Shown: in pieces, positions 1 to 7,024 of the stretch
Position numbering within the stretch: the stretch's first letter is position 1
Layout: each line of letters opens with the position of its first letter
IMG/VR virus record: IMGVR_UViG_3300021959_000196
Span: 1-33,520 of that record
Strand: one strand, 5' to 3'
Length of the DNA: 33,520 bases
Source of the DNA: a virus
Notes under the pieces: model-generated
Seen by the model: only the letters and a program-made list of their open reading frames with translations
Databases searched by the model: none
Told to the model about the DNA's origin: nothing
Made by a program: the position numbers and the translations under genes

Positions 1-146
1 GAAGACCTTGGGAAATGATGGGAGAAACGCAAGACAATTATCACACCCTAGCATTGCGACAATTTGCACCGAAAGACAGGTTGGAATTTATAGAATGGTA
101 TCTAGAGGAAAAGGTTAATGATGTTGGTCTAGTTGTTATAGACGGA
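1..146. repeat. left copy of terminal overlap
   Basis: Bases 21-146 are identical to 33395-33520. Bases 1-20 match 33375-33394 except at positions 2, 10 and 20. The repeat gives a unit length of 33,374 bp. An overlap inside a protein-coding gene is what an assembler leaves on a circular or circularly permuted genome, so this need not be a physical terminal repeat. Confidence 0.95.
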
Positions 147-482
147 ATTGCTGACTTGTGCAACGATGTAAACAATATAGAAGAATCAAACAAAGTGGTT
201 CAGAAAGTAATGGAATGGACAGCAAGATTCAAATGCCATATGATTCTAGTGATACATTCAAATTTCGGAAGCGACAAGCCAACAGGACATTTAGGTAGTT
301 TTTTAGAAAAGAAAACAGAAACACAGATACAACTAGAAAAAAACACAAAGCACGACAATATGGTAACGGTTACCTGTAAACGTAGCAGAAACTACGCTTT
401 TGACAAGTTTAGTTTTGAAGTAGACAAGTACGGGTTGCCTAGTATTGTAGGAGATTTATACGACCCTTTAGAGGGGTTTTAA
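3..482 (+). CDS. RecA-like NTPase, C-terminal part (5' partial)
   Basis: This is the C-terminal part of the gene that begins at 33014; joining the ends at the overlap gives a protein of about 280 residues. This part carries a Walker B strand (VGLVVIDG, then ADL) and a following strand with a polar end (MILVIHSNF) typical of the RecA/DnaB/RepA ATPase core, then TGHLGS and a basic strand. Such proteins hydrolyse ATP to act on single-stranded DNA during replication or recombination. The edge mismatches would change Leu to Trp and Ile to Met relative to the right-hand copy, so the right-hand copy is the better reading. The ATG at 15 is internal, not a real start. Confidence 0.8.
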   Translation, partial: RPWEMMGETQDNYHTLALRQFAPKDRLEFIEWYLEEKVNDVGLVVIDGIADLCNDVNNIEESNKVVQKVMEWTARFKCHMILVIHSNFGSDKPTGHLGSFLEKKTETQIQLEKNTKHDNMVTVTCKRSRNYAFDKFSFEVDKYGLPSIVGDLYDPLEGF

Positions 483-533
483 ATAATTAAAAAATAACTT
501 ACATTCAATGAATTTTTTTTGTATATTAGGCAT

Positions 534-1154
534 ATGACACAATATAATAATCTTTGGCTCAACGAGATAGCTAAAAAGCACAAGCAATGGCTTGCCACCG
601 TTAAAGGAATAGGTGGAGATATGTACGCAGAGGACATAGTTCAAGAGATGTATATCAAACTGTACAAACTAGCAGAAAAGAGAGGAAGCCACGATTTTCT
701 TTTCGACAACGGAAAGCTGCAAAATGGATATGTATTTTTTACTTTGCGAAGTATCTTATACTCTTATCTTGGACAAAAGAACAAGCACAGAAAAAGTCCT
801 ATTGAATGGCTTATAAATAACCTAGACAAAGACAAAGAAAACAATCCTGTCACGTATGGAGAACTAGCTGACGATAGTTATATCTATGACGAACAGGATT
901 CTTCTGATAGACTAGAAGCAGAAGAAAGGTTTTTGCAAAAGGTAGATTTAGAATCTTTGAATTGGGAACAATACGACAGGGACATTTTTAAAATATATAA
1001 AGACACAGGAATGAGTTTCCGAACTATGTCAAAGTACACAGACATAAGTCACACAAACATATACCACACAGTGAAGCGTTGCAAAGAAAATTTAAAAGAC
1101 GCTTTGCAAGAAGATTGGGAGGATTTAAATAACGAAGATTACGAACTATTATGA
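534..1154 (+). CDS. sigma-70-like transcription factor
   Basis: This 206-residue protein resembles small sigma-70/ECF-type factors. Residues about 31-45 (AEDIVQEMYIKLYK) match the region 2 helix that contacts RNA polymerase core. The C-terminal part (MSFRTMSKYTDISHTNIYHTVKR) looks like the region 4 helix-turn-helix. The middle is acidic and poorly conserved. An upstream in-frame TTG at 519 is also possible, but the ATG at 534 is preferred. The stop overlaps the start of the next gene (ATGA). As the only evident transcription factor here, it is a candidate activator of late genes; that role is inference. Confidence 0.65.
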   Translation: MTQYNNLWLNEIAKKHKQWLATVKGIGGDMYAEDIVQEMYIKLYKLAEKRGSHDFLFDNGKLQNGYVFFTLRSILYSYLGQKNKHRKSPIEWLINNLDKDKENNPVTYGELADDSYIYDEQDSSDRLEAEERFLQKVDLESLNWEQYDRDIFKIYKDTGMSFRTMSKYTDISHTNIYHTVKRCKENLKDALQEDWEDLNNEDYELL

Positions 1155-1306
1155 AACCAAAAAAGAAAACAGTACAGGAACGTTTAAAGAGTTTAGAAGC
1201 GGTAGTATTTCAGCTATACACGACTAACCAAATGATGCAAAAAGAAATCAAGATTTTGCAGGATAAAATCAACGAGGACAAAACAGAAGATTTAAACTAT
1301 TTGTAA
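1151..1306 (+). CDS. small coiled-coil protein, 51 aa
   Basis: The start overlaps the preceding stop as ATGA, which suggests translational coupling to the sigma-like gene. The product begins MKPKKKTVQERLKSLEAVVF and has heptad-like spacing of Leu, Val and Ile across nearly its whole length, ending acidic. It is probably a short coiled coil. I do not recognise a family. Given the coupling it could be a partner of the sigma-like protein, which is inference. Confidence 0.6.
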   Translation: MKPKKKTVQERLKSLEAVVFQLYTTNQMMQKEIKILQDKINEDKTEDLNYL

Positions 1307-1307
1307 A

Positions 1308-1712
1308 ATGGAAGAGCCTAAAGACAAAAGAACAAAAGCCTACAAAGAATGGAAGGCGAACCAAGAAAAAGAATCCAAAGGTCTTGGAGATACTATTGCA
1401 AAGATAACCAAAGCCACAGGAATTGATAAAGCTGTTAAATTCATAGCGGGAGAAGATTGTGGTTGTGATAGACGAAAGGAGGTTCTAAACAAAATGTTTC
1501 CTTACAGACGACCAAACTGCTTGACAGAAACGGAACACACAACGCTTACAGAGTTCTTTAAAAGAAATCCAACGCAGGTTTCAAAGTCTGACCAACTTAC
1601 ACTTTTGAAAATAAGCAATAGAGTATTTAACGAAAGAAAAAAGCCTTCAAGCTGTGGCTCTTGTGTTCGTGGAATGGTTCAGAGATTAAAGAGATTATTT
1701 AATGAGTACTAG
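1308..1712 (+). CDS. conserved phage protein with cysteine pairs
   Basis: This is a 134-residue basic protein that starts one base after the upstream stop. A lysine-rich N-terminus leads into EDCGCDRRKEVLNKMFPYRRP, and a second pair (SSCGSCVRG) lies near the C-terminus. The paired Cys-x-Cys and Cys-x2-Cys could bind a metal ion. I recognise the CGCDRRKE pattern from other Bacteroidota phage proteins of unknown function. It sits among nucleic-acid genes and overlaps the next gene by 11 bases, so a DNA-related role is plausible but unproven. Confidence 0.65.
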   Translation: MEEPKDKRTKAYKEWKANQEKESKGLGDTIAKITKATGIDKAVKFIAGEDCGCDRRKEVLNKMFPYRRPNCLTETEHTTLTEFFKRNPTQVSKSDQLTLLKISNRVFNERKKPSSCGSCVRGMVQRLKRLFNEY

Positions 1713-2124
1713 ATTTGAGAGCGAAAAGGATTTAGACAGAGAAACCAAAGCTGTGAATTTATTTTGCAATGAATATGGTTTGACGTTTGAAAAATTAAGT
1801 CCTAATGATATAGACTTCAAAATATATAAGAACGGAAAGTTTTTGTTTTATTTAGAAGTTAAAGGAAGGTTGAGAAATTTAGACGATTGTTATCCTTTGC
1901 CTATTGCTGTCAGAAAACTTTTAAAGATGTCAGATAAAAAACAAAGTGGTGTTATACTTTGGGCTTGTTTTGACGGGATTGTGTTCTCTAGGTTGAAGAA
2001 TTTAAAAGGAGAAATAAGAATAGGCGGAAGAAAGCCACGAGAAGGCTCTGCCAACGATGTTGAATTTATGGCATACTACAACAAAAACAGTAACTTTAAA
2101 CAATTAAAATATGAAAGACTTTAG
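1702..2124 (+). CDS. PD-(D/E)XK family nuclease
   Basis: This 140-residue protein fits a small PD-(D/E)XK endonuclease. SPNDIDFK at residues 33-40 supplies the acidic residue after the first strand, and LEVKGR at 51-56 is the ExK motif that completes the metal site. Glu14 in the first helix may be the extra acidic residue of the fold. Related phage enzymes act as recombination or Holliday-junction nucleases. It overlaps both neighbours by 11-14 bases. The fold call is fairly firm; the substrate cannot be read from the sequence. Confidence 0.7.
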   Translation: MSTRFESEKDLDRETKAVNLFCNEYGLTFEKLSPNDIDFKIYKNGKFLFYLEVKGRLRNLDDCYPLPIAVRKLLKMSDKKQSGVILWACFDGIVFSRLKNLKGEIRIGGRKPREGSANDVEFMAYYNKNSNFKQLKYERL

Positions 2125-2824
2125 ACCAAGATTAAAAGGAAACAAACTCAAAGCGTTCCAAAACATCACAAAGAAAGAAACAAGAGTTTTAGTGATAGGA
2201 GATTTACACGAACCTTTTTCATTGGACGAATACCTCAACCATTGCGCAGAGGTTTATGCAAAGTATAATTGTAATAGGGTTGTATTCATTGGCGATGTTA
2301 TTGATTCGCATTACTCAAGTTATCACGAAAGCGACCCTGATGGTATGGGAGCAGGAGAAGAATTAGAGTTTGCTATCGAGAGATTGAGTCGTTGGTACAA
2401 GATTTTTCCCGATGCTGATGTTCTTATCGGAAACCACGATAGGATTATCTCAAGGAAAGCATTTACAGCAGGAGTACCGAAGGCTTGGATAAGATCATTC
2501 AGCGAAGTGTTACAAGTGCCTAAATGGAACTTTGTGGATAGATTGGTAATTGATGAGGTTCAGTACATTCACGGAGAAGCAGGAACTGCGAGAACCAAAG
2601 CGAAGGCTGATATGATGAACACAGTACAGGGACATCTCCACACGCAATGCTATACGGAGTTCTTTGTAGGGGCAAACTTTAAAGTATTCGCAACTCAAGT
2701 AGGTTGTGGTATTGATTTTGACAAATACGCTTTTGCTTATGCAAAACGAGGCAAGAAGCCCGCGATAGGTTGCGCTGTTGTAATGGGTGGGAAAACTGTT
2801 GTGAATGAATTAATGGATTTGTAA
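2111..2824 (+). CDS. calcineurin-like metallophosphoesterase
   Basis: All core motifs of the metallophosphoesterase superfamily are present in order: GDLHEP (30-35), GDVID (61-65), GNHD (107-110), a His in YIHGEAG (about 154) and GHLHT (174-178). These residues bind two metal ions that cleave phosphoesters. Phage members include Mre11-like DNA nucleases and protein or nucleotide phosphatases. The nearby nuclease and replication genes favour a nucleic-acid or nucleotide substrate, but the sequence does not decide. It closes the first gene run, ahead of a terminator. Confidence 0.9.
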   Translation: MKDFRPRLKGNKLKAFQNITKKETRVLVIGDLHEPFSLDEYLNHCAEVYAKYNCNRVVFIGDVIDSHYSSYHESDPDGMGAGEELEFAIERLSRWYKIFPDADVLIGNHDRIISRKAFTAGVPKAWIRSFSEVLQVPKWNFVDRLVIDEVQYIHGEAGTARTKAKADMMNTVQGHLHTQCYTEFFVGANFKVFATQVGCGIDFDKYAFAYAKRGKKPAIGCAVVMGGKTVVNELMDL

Positions 2825-2830
2825 AATGAA

Positions 2831-2864
2831 GGGGATTGTAAAAAATTCCCTTTTTATTTTTTTT
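2831..2864 (+). terminator. intrinsic terminator after phosphoesterase gene
   Basis: GGGGATT (2831-2837) pairs with AATTCCC (2844-2850), with one G-T pair and a six-base loop. A T-rich tract runs to 2864. It lies 6 bases after the stop codon. Confidence 0.8.
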
Positions 2865-2880
2865 ATTCAAAAAACATTTA

Positions 2881-2888
2881 TATATTTG
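2881..2888 (+). promoter_or_regulatory. Bacteroidota-type promoter, -7 box
   Basis: TATATTTG followed by C fits the Bacteroidota consensus TAnnTTTG. It lies just after a terminator and 20 bases before the exonuclease ATG. No clear -33 TTG is visible. Confidence 0.7.
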
Positions 2889-2908
2889 CAAGTATAAAAC
2901 TAGAAACT

Positions 2909-3613
2909 ATGACTATATTATTTGACGCTGACAGCTTACTTTGGAGTAGCTGCTACAAAGAAAAAGAGAGTCCCGATGACTCTCCTTTCAACGATAACCT
3001 TGAAGAAGTTATTTTCAAGTTTGACGAGGTCTTTATGTCTATTGTAAACAAGCTAGAGGAAACTTACGAGATTGACAAGGTTGTAACGTTCTGCGGTTCT
3101 AAAGGTAATTTTAGAAAGATGCTGACACCAACGTACAAAGCCAATAGAAAAAAAGCAAATATACCACCTCTATTGAACGAACTAACGAAATACGTACAAG
3201 AATCATACAGCGCAATTTATAAGGCAGGATATGAAACCGATGACCTTGTAGCTTCTATGTGGGCAAAAGATAAAGAGAATAGTATTATTGTTTCTATTGA
3301 TAAAGATTATTTGCAGTTCCCTGCGACTATTTACAACTATCATTATAACCACCAAAGCATAAGAGTACAGACAGAACAGGAAGCTTTGTATTTCTTTTAT
3401 GAGCAGATGATTGTAGGAGATACTGCTGACAACGTAAACTTTTGTAAAGGCTACGGAAAAGCATACTGCAAGAAAACATTTAAAGAATGTACAACAGATT
3501 ACCAATTCAGAAGAAAAGTATTTGAACTATTCAAAAAGATATACAAAAGCAAGGCAAGAGAGAAATATATACTTTGCTACAACTTACTAAAATTAAGAAC
3601 CAACGCACTATGA
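2909..3613 (+). CDS. 5'-3' exonuclease / flap endonuclease
   Basis: This 234-residue protein matches the T7 gp6 / T4 RNase H / FEN family. The acidic metal-binding residues appear in order: FDAD (5-8), ETDD (109-112), SIDKDY (129-134) and GDTADN (170-175). YKANRKK (76-82) provides the conserved helical-arch basic motif. Such enzymes resect DNA ends and remove RNA primers or flaps. With the ERF protein at 32087 it would provide the single-stranded tails that an annealing protein needs. It is the first gene after a terminator and promoter, and its stop overlaps the next start. Confidence 0.88.
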   Translation: MTILFDADSLLWSSCYKEKESPDDSPFNDNLEEVIFKFDEVFMSIVNKLEETYEIDKVVTFCGSKGNFRKMLTPTYKANRKKANIPPLLNELTKYVQESYSAIYKAGYETDDLVASMWAKDKENSIIVSIDKDYLQFPATIYNYHYNHQSIRVQTEQEALYFFYEQMIVGDTADNVNFCKGYGKAYCKKTFKECTTDYQFRRKVFELFKKIYKSKAREKYILCYNLLKLRTNAL

Positions 3614-4314
3614 AAGCACAAAAAGGATATATATATAGCGAACAAATACCAATGTTCGGACACAAGGACATCATAGGATATGGCACTAATGATTTTTATG
3701 TCAAAGAAATACCTAAAAAAATAAGCAAAGACATAATAATTAAAAACCATTATTCTCACAAGGTTTGCAATGATGCGACAACACATATTCATTTAGGTTG
3801 CTATATAAATGGGGAGTTGTTAGGTTGTTTGCAGTTTGGGTACGCAATGAATCCCCAAAGCTGCGGTTCTTTAGTTACGGGTACTGAATTAAACCAATAC
3901 AAAGAACTAAACAGAATGTGGTTTGATGATAAAGCAGAAAAAAACACAGAAAGCAAAGCAATATCTTATAGTATTAAATACATAAAAGGAAAGTATAAAA
4001 CTGTAAAATGGATTCAAAGTTTTGCAGATGAACGTTGCGGTGGTTTGGGGATAGTTTACCAAGCTGCAAATTTCGGGTACTATGGCGAACACGAAAGCGT
4101 TTTTTGGACTTTTGAGGGCGAAGTTTATCATAATAGTAGAATCACAAATGGTAAAAGAAATAAAAAAGCAGAATTAGAGAGAAGAGGATTTAAAGAAAAA
4201 GCAGTAAAAGAAACGTTAAGACAATTTAGATATATTATTTTTTTAGATAAAAGTTGGAAAAATAGATGCACTAAAAAAGAACAGCCTTATTTAAAACACT
4301 ACAATAATGACTAA
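3610..4314 (+). CDS. Mom-like adenine hypermodification protein
   Basis: This 234-residue protein resembles the Mom family, GNAT-fold proteins that in phage Mu convert adenine to N6-(methylcarbamoyl)adenine and block restriction. Recognisable stretches are IKNHYSHK near the N-terminus, LGCLQFGY, KELNRMWFDD, KWIQSFADER and YQAANFGYYG. The ATG at 3610 overlaps the upstream stop as ATGA; an in-frame start at 3574 would lie inside the exonuclease gene. It sits in the same run as a DNA methyltransferase (5730). The family call is from memory of related Bacteroidota phage proteins; the exact modification is not known. Confidence 0.7.
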   Translation: MKAQKGYIYSEQIPMFGHKDIIGYGTNDFYVKEIPKKISKDIIIKNHYSHKVCNDATTHIHLGCYINGELLGCLQFGYAMNPQSCGSLVTGTELNQYKELNRMWFDDKAEKNTESKAISYSIKYIKGKYKTVKWIQSFADERCGGLGIVYQAANFGYYGEHESVFWTFEGEVYHNSRITNGKRNKKAELERRGFKEKAVKETLRQFRYIIFLDKSWKNRCTKKEQPYLKHYNND

Positions 4315-4519
4315 TATGACCGAAGAAGAAAAAAGAGAATATATTTGGTACGCTTACAGAGATACACACGAACTCTACAAGGAGGGAATGGAAATAGAAC
4401 AATTAGAGGAAGTTCTTTTGTTATATGAAGAAGAAGAACTATATTTGCATTGTGCAGGAATCAAAGAAGCAATAGACGACATAAAACAATCACAAATAAA
4501 AATTAAAAAAAACTACTAA
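4307..4519 (+). CDS. hypothetical acidic protein, 70 aa
   Basis: A short acidic protein (MTNMTEEEKREYIWYAYRDT...) rich in Glu and predicted helical, with a Lys-rich tail. It overlaps the Mom-like gene by 8 bases and so belongs to the same transcript. No family is recognised. A promoter-like sequence lies inside it at 4418-4447. Confidence 0.6.
   Translation: MTNMTEEEKREYIWYAYRDTHELYKEGMEIEQLEEVLLLYEEEELYLHCAGIKEAIDDIKQSQIKIKKNY
4418..4447 (+). promoter_or_regulatory. possible internal promoter
   Basis: TTG (4418-4420), a 19-base spacer and TATATTTG (4440-4447) match the Bacteroidota promoter geometry. The 14 bases TATATTTGCATTGT are shared with the promoter at 9693. It lies within an ORF, where the string also encodes LYLHC, so it could be chance. 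If real it would drive the genes from 4570. Confidence 0.35.
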
Positions 4520-4569
4520 TTTTATAATAATTAGTATTAATTTTGAAAAGACAATTAAAAACTAAAAGA

Positions 4570-4746
4570 ATGAAAAGCGTAATCGAAGAAAAGAAACTGA
4601 CAGAGTTAGAAGTTTGGAACATCGTACAAGAATGGTACACGAACGGAATGTATGGGGATATCCTGCAAGACGAAGAGGGCAACGACTTGGAAGAAATATG
4701 CGAATTTAACACTATGTTAATTGAAAAAGAAATATATAAAAACTAA
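4570..4746 (+). CDS. hypothetical acidic protein, 58 aa
   Basis: It starts at the ATG at 4570, after the leader TAAAAACTAAAAGA that recurs before the next gene; an in-frame TTG at 4543 is less likely. The product (MKSVIEEKKLTELEVWNIVQ...) is acidic and helical and carries the stretch EEGNDLEEICEF. No family is recognised. Confidence 0.55.
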   Translation: MKSVIEEKKLTELEVWNIVQEWYTNGMYGDILQDEEGNDLEEICEFNTMLIEKEIYKN

Positions 4747-4750
4747 AAGA

Positions 4751-5161
4751 ATGGGACTATTAAAAAACAGAGTAACACTGCAAGTAATCAAAGAAGAAAT
4801 AGAGGACTATTTTAAAATAGAATTAGACAGCAAAGCAAGAAGAAGGGAATTGACTTATCCTCGAAGCATTTACTATATGCTAGCTAGAAGGCACACAACG
4901 CATTCTTTGAACGAGATAGGAAAGTCGATAGGAAAGAACCACGCAACTGTCTTAAATAGCTTAAATAAAACCTTTGGCGAACTAGATTATGAGCCTTACT
5001 ATAATTTATTTTATAAAGAACTAGAAAGAAAGCTTTGCGGCTTTGAAACAATAGAAGAAGAGAACAAAAGATTGATAGAAGAAAACGAATCCTTGAAACT
5101 AAAGGTTGCAGGATTGAAAGAAATAATTTTAAAAGATTTAACAAGTGGAACATTTAGATGA
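4751..5161 (+). CDS. DnaA domain IV-like DNA-binding protein
   Basis: This 136-residue protein carries a segment like the C-terminal DNA-binding domain of the replication initiator DnaA. Residues 36-73 read YPRSIYYMLARRHTTHSLNE and then IGKSIGKNHATVLNS, matching the DnaA pattern of an R-x-x-x-YLAR helix followed by the GRDHTTV signature. No AAA+ domain is present. A charged coiled coil follows (about 100-130). It probably binds DnaA-box-like sites, recruiting host replication proteins or competing with host DnaA. The start at 4751 is preferred over the in-frame TTG at 4721 because of the shared leader. Confidence 0.7.
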   Translation: MGLLKNRVTLQVIKEEIEDYFKIELDSKARRRELTYPRSIYYMLARRHTTHSLNEIGKSIGKNHATVLNSLNKTFGELDYEPYYNLFYKELERKLCGFETIEEENKRLIEENESLKLKVAGLKEIILKDLTSGTFR

Positions 5162-5261
5162 GATACTAGAAAGATTGCAGAACGAAGAAAGACAATTAAA
5201 CATAATAGACGAAATAAAGAAACAAGATGACAAAGATAGACAAGATAGAAGCGAGAATTGA
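5145..5261 (+). CDS. possible small GTG-start ORF, 38 aa
   Basis: This frame runs from a GTG inside the end of the DnaA-like gene, across the 65-base gap, into the start of the next gene. The product (MEHLDEILERLQNEERQLNI...) is charged with regular Leu/Ile spacing, like a short coiled coil. The non-ATG start and overlaps at both ends keep confidence low. Confidence 0.3.
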   Translation: MEHLDEILERLQNEERQLNIIDEIKKQDDKDRQDRSEN

Positions 5262-5469
5262 AGAAGTATTAAATAACGATATTTCAAGCAACAAAGAAAG
5301 AATTGATTTACTCCTAGAGATAGATGCAGACAACGTTGCAGAACTAGGAAAGAACTCTAGCAAGGAGGACAGAAAGAAAGTAAAAAGAAACAGCCTAAAC
5401 ATATACAGAGCGATTAAGAAGATTGACAAGGTAGAAGGCGAACTATTATTAAAATGTATAGACAAATAA
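5227..5469 (+). CDS. hypothetical protein, 80 aa
   Basis: A small, charged, helical protein (MTKIDKIEARIEEVLNNDIS...). Its strong Lys/Glu content suggests a helical bundle. It is followed one base later by the next gene. No family is recognised. Confidence 0.55.
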   Translation: MTKIDKIEARIEEVLNNDISSNKERIDLLLEIDADNVAELGKNSSKEDRKKVKRNSLNIYRAIKKIDKVEGELLLKCIDK

Positions 5470-5470
5470 A

Positions 5471-5653
5471 ATGGAAGATAAGATAGTAAACAAAGTACTA
5501 GAAGCGTACAAGAAGCGTTCTAGTGAAGGAATAGAAAAATATGGCACTACGTTAGAAAGAAACGATTTAAACGTATTAGATTGGCTACAACACTTACAAG
5601 AGGAACTAATGGACGCAACGCTTTACATAGAAGCATTAAAGAACAAACTATGA
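5471..5653 (+). CDS. small MazG-like / conserved phage protein, 60 aa
   Basis: This protein has the conserved phage pattern KYGTTLERNDLNVLDWLQHL, then QEELMDATLYIEALK. The KYG...DWL...EELMDA arrangement recalls the helical core of all-alpha NTP pyrophosphatases (MazG-like), with acidic residues that could bind magnesium. At 60 residues it is shorter than catalytic MazG enzymes, so it may be a subunit or a non-catalytic relative. Overlap with the next small ORF (ATGA) suggests coupling. Confidence 0.55.
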   Translation: MEDKIVNKVLEAYKKRSSEGIEKYGTTLERNDLNVLDWLQHLQEELMDATLYIEALKNKL

Positions 5654-5733
5654 CAACAGACACATTAATAACAGGAACACTTATAGCAGTCTTTTTAGGA
5701 CTAATGATAACACTTATAAAGATACAACTATGA
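5650..5733 (+). CDS. 27-aa single-pass membrane peptide
   Basis: MTTDTLITGTLIAVFLGLMI then TLIKIQL: one hydrophobic helix of about 20 residues with almost nothing else. It overlaps the stop of the upstream gene and the start of the methyltransferase gene, both as ATGA. Such tight packing at both ends supports a real gene. Function unknown. Confidence 0.5.
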   Translation: MTTDTLITGTLIAVFLGLMITLIKIQL

Positions 5734-6353
5734 AGATAACAAATGAAGATAATATGAAGCTTATGGCAAGGTATGAAGACAACTATTTTGACCTTGCTAT
5801 TGTAGACCCGCCTTATGGGATTGATGTTACCAAGATTGCGTTGGGCAACGGAAAAAAGAAAATAAGTAGAGGTTTATCAGATTGGGATAGTAATATACCC
5901 GATGCTGAATATTTTGAAGAATTAAAAAGAGTAAGTAAAAATCAAATAGTGTGGGGTGCTAATTATATGACAACCCACCTTCCTCCAAGTATGGGGTGGG
6001 TGTTTTGGGATAAAGGCACGGGTGCAAATGATTTCAGCGATGGCGAACTTGCATACACAAGTTTTAATAAGGCATTAAGAAAATACAAAGTTAGTTGGGT
6101 TGGTGCAAACGCTAACAATGGCACTCCAAGAATACACCCAACAGAAAAGCCAATACGACTTTACGAATGGCTATTAATGAACTACGCTAAAGAAGGGGAT
6201 AAGATACTTGACACACATCTCGGAAGCGGCTCAATAGCTTTAGCTTGCCACAATTTAGGTTTTGACCTTACTGCCTGCGAACTTGATAAAGAATACTATG
6301 AAAAAGCTATGAAAAGAATCCAAGAACATAAGAATCAAATACGAATGTTTTAA
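5730..6353 (+). CDS. DNA methyltransferase (N6-adenine or N4-cytosine)
   Basis: This 207-residue protein has the catalytic motif IV DPPYG at 26-30, HPTEKP near residue 137, and the cofactor motif DTHLGSGS near 161, then an acidic ELD on the next strand. Motif IV before motif I is the beta-class order of amino-methyltransferases. It transfers a methyl group from S-adenosylmethionine to DNA. There is little room for a target-recognition domain. DPPY is more typical of N6-adenine enzymes. It shares a gene run with the Mom-like protein, which suggests combined protection from restriction. No cognate restriction enzyme is seen. Confidence 0.85.
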   Translation: MKITNEDNMKLMARYEDNYFDLAIVDPPYGIDVTKIALGNGKKKISRGLSDWDSNIPDAEYFEELKRVSKNQIVWGANYMTTHLPPSMGWVFWDKGTGANDFSDGELAYTSFNKALRKYKVSWVGANANNGTPRIHPTEKPIRLYEWLLMNYAKEGDKILDTHLGSGSIALACHNLGFDLTACELDKEYYEKAMKRIQEHKNQIRMF

Positions 6354-6364
6354 AAAGAAAAGAA

Positions 6365-6523
6365 ATGAAATTACAAAGGTGGGAATTAAAAATAGGAATA
6401 GTAAAGGGTTTGGTATTTGGTGCTAGACCCTACGAGTACAGAAGCGAAGAAGTCTATGAAGTAGACCACGTTATTTATTTAGGGATTTTTCAAATAATAT
6501 TTACAATGATTTACGAGATATGA
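6365..6523 (+). CDS. small protein with hydrophobic C-terminus, 52 aa
   Basis: Begins MKLQRWELKIGIVKGLVFGA, has an acidic tyrosine-rich middle (YEYRSEEVYEVD) and ends in a hydrophobic stretch (VIYLGIFQIIFTMIYEI). It overlaps the next membrane gene as ATGA. No family is recognised; it is probably peripheral to, or inserted in, the membrane. Confidence 0.55.
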   Translation: MKLQRWELKIGIVKGLVFGARPYEYRSEEVYEVDHVIYLGIFQIIFTMIYEI

Positions 6524-6732
6524 GAACACTAAAGAAAAGAATCAAACAATTCATAAAGGACTTATGTTGGGTTATATTCTCAATACTACTAATAGTATTT
6601 ATAGGTACTCCACTATTCATTTACTCGTATGGAGATAGATTAACTTCGAAAGGCTTTATGAGATTTCTAACTCTTTGGTTGTTGGTATTTATTTTATATC
6701 TTTTTAACATTCTCAACAAGACTTTGTTTTAA
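6520..6732 (+). CDS. two-pass membrane protein, 70 aa
   Basis: A basic N-terminus (MRTLKKRIKQFIKD) is followed by two hydrophobic segments: WVIFSILLIVFIGTPLFIY and, near the C-terminus, FLTLWLLVFILYLF. The short basic loop between them suggests a hairpin. It is coupled to the 52-residue gene before it and sits just ahead of the terminase genes. It could be a superinfection-exclusion or membrane-disturbing protein, which is inference. Confidence 0.6.
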   Translation: MRTLKKRIKQFIKDLCWVIFSILLIVFIGTPLFIYSYGDRLTSKGFMRFLTLWLLVFILYLFNILNKTLF

Positions 6733-6763
6733 ATAAAAGAATCAATAATGATTTTATTTGATT

Positions 6764-7024
6764 ATGGACGGAAGAAAAAACAACAAAGGGCACAAAGGAA
6801 AAGCAGGACGTAAAAGCAAGTCAGAAGAAATGCAACTGATTGAGATGCTAAACAAGCACATCGACAAAGATGAAGCTATCAAGGTATTGAAAGCAAAGAT
6901 AAACGAAGGAGACTTCAAAGCCTTGCAGTTGTATATGAACTATATGTACGGGAAGCCAAAAGAAACAAAAGACGTTACTGTAAACGCAGAGCAACCACTA
7001 TTTAACATAGACTTTAATGAATAA
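6764..7024 (+). CDS. terminase small subunit (candidate)
   Basis: This 86-residue basic protein begins MDGRKNNKGHKGKAGRKSKS, a glycine- and lysine-rich tail common at the front of Bacteroidota phage small terminases. It continues with short helices and ends KPKETKDVTVNAEQPLFNID. Small subunits bind the packaging site and load the large subunit. Immediate overlap (8 bases) with the large-subunit gene supports the call. The TTG at 6758 is in frame, but the ATG at 6764 is preferred. Confidence 0.65.
   Translation: MDGRKNNKGHKGKAGRKSKSEEMQLIEMLNKHIDKDEAIKVLKAKINEGDFKALQLYMNYMYGKPKETKDVTVNAEQPLFNIDFNE

Noticed and set aside
464-480. CCCT-TTAG-AGGG with TTTT at the end of the first gene
   Set aside because: The stem is only 4 bp and lies in coding sequence at the stop; too weak to call a terminator.
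519-533. TTG start for the sigma-like gene and TATATTAG as a promoter
   Set aside because: The ATG at 534 is a normal start; the box departs from TAnnTTTG and is too close to the gene to call.
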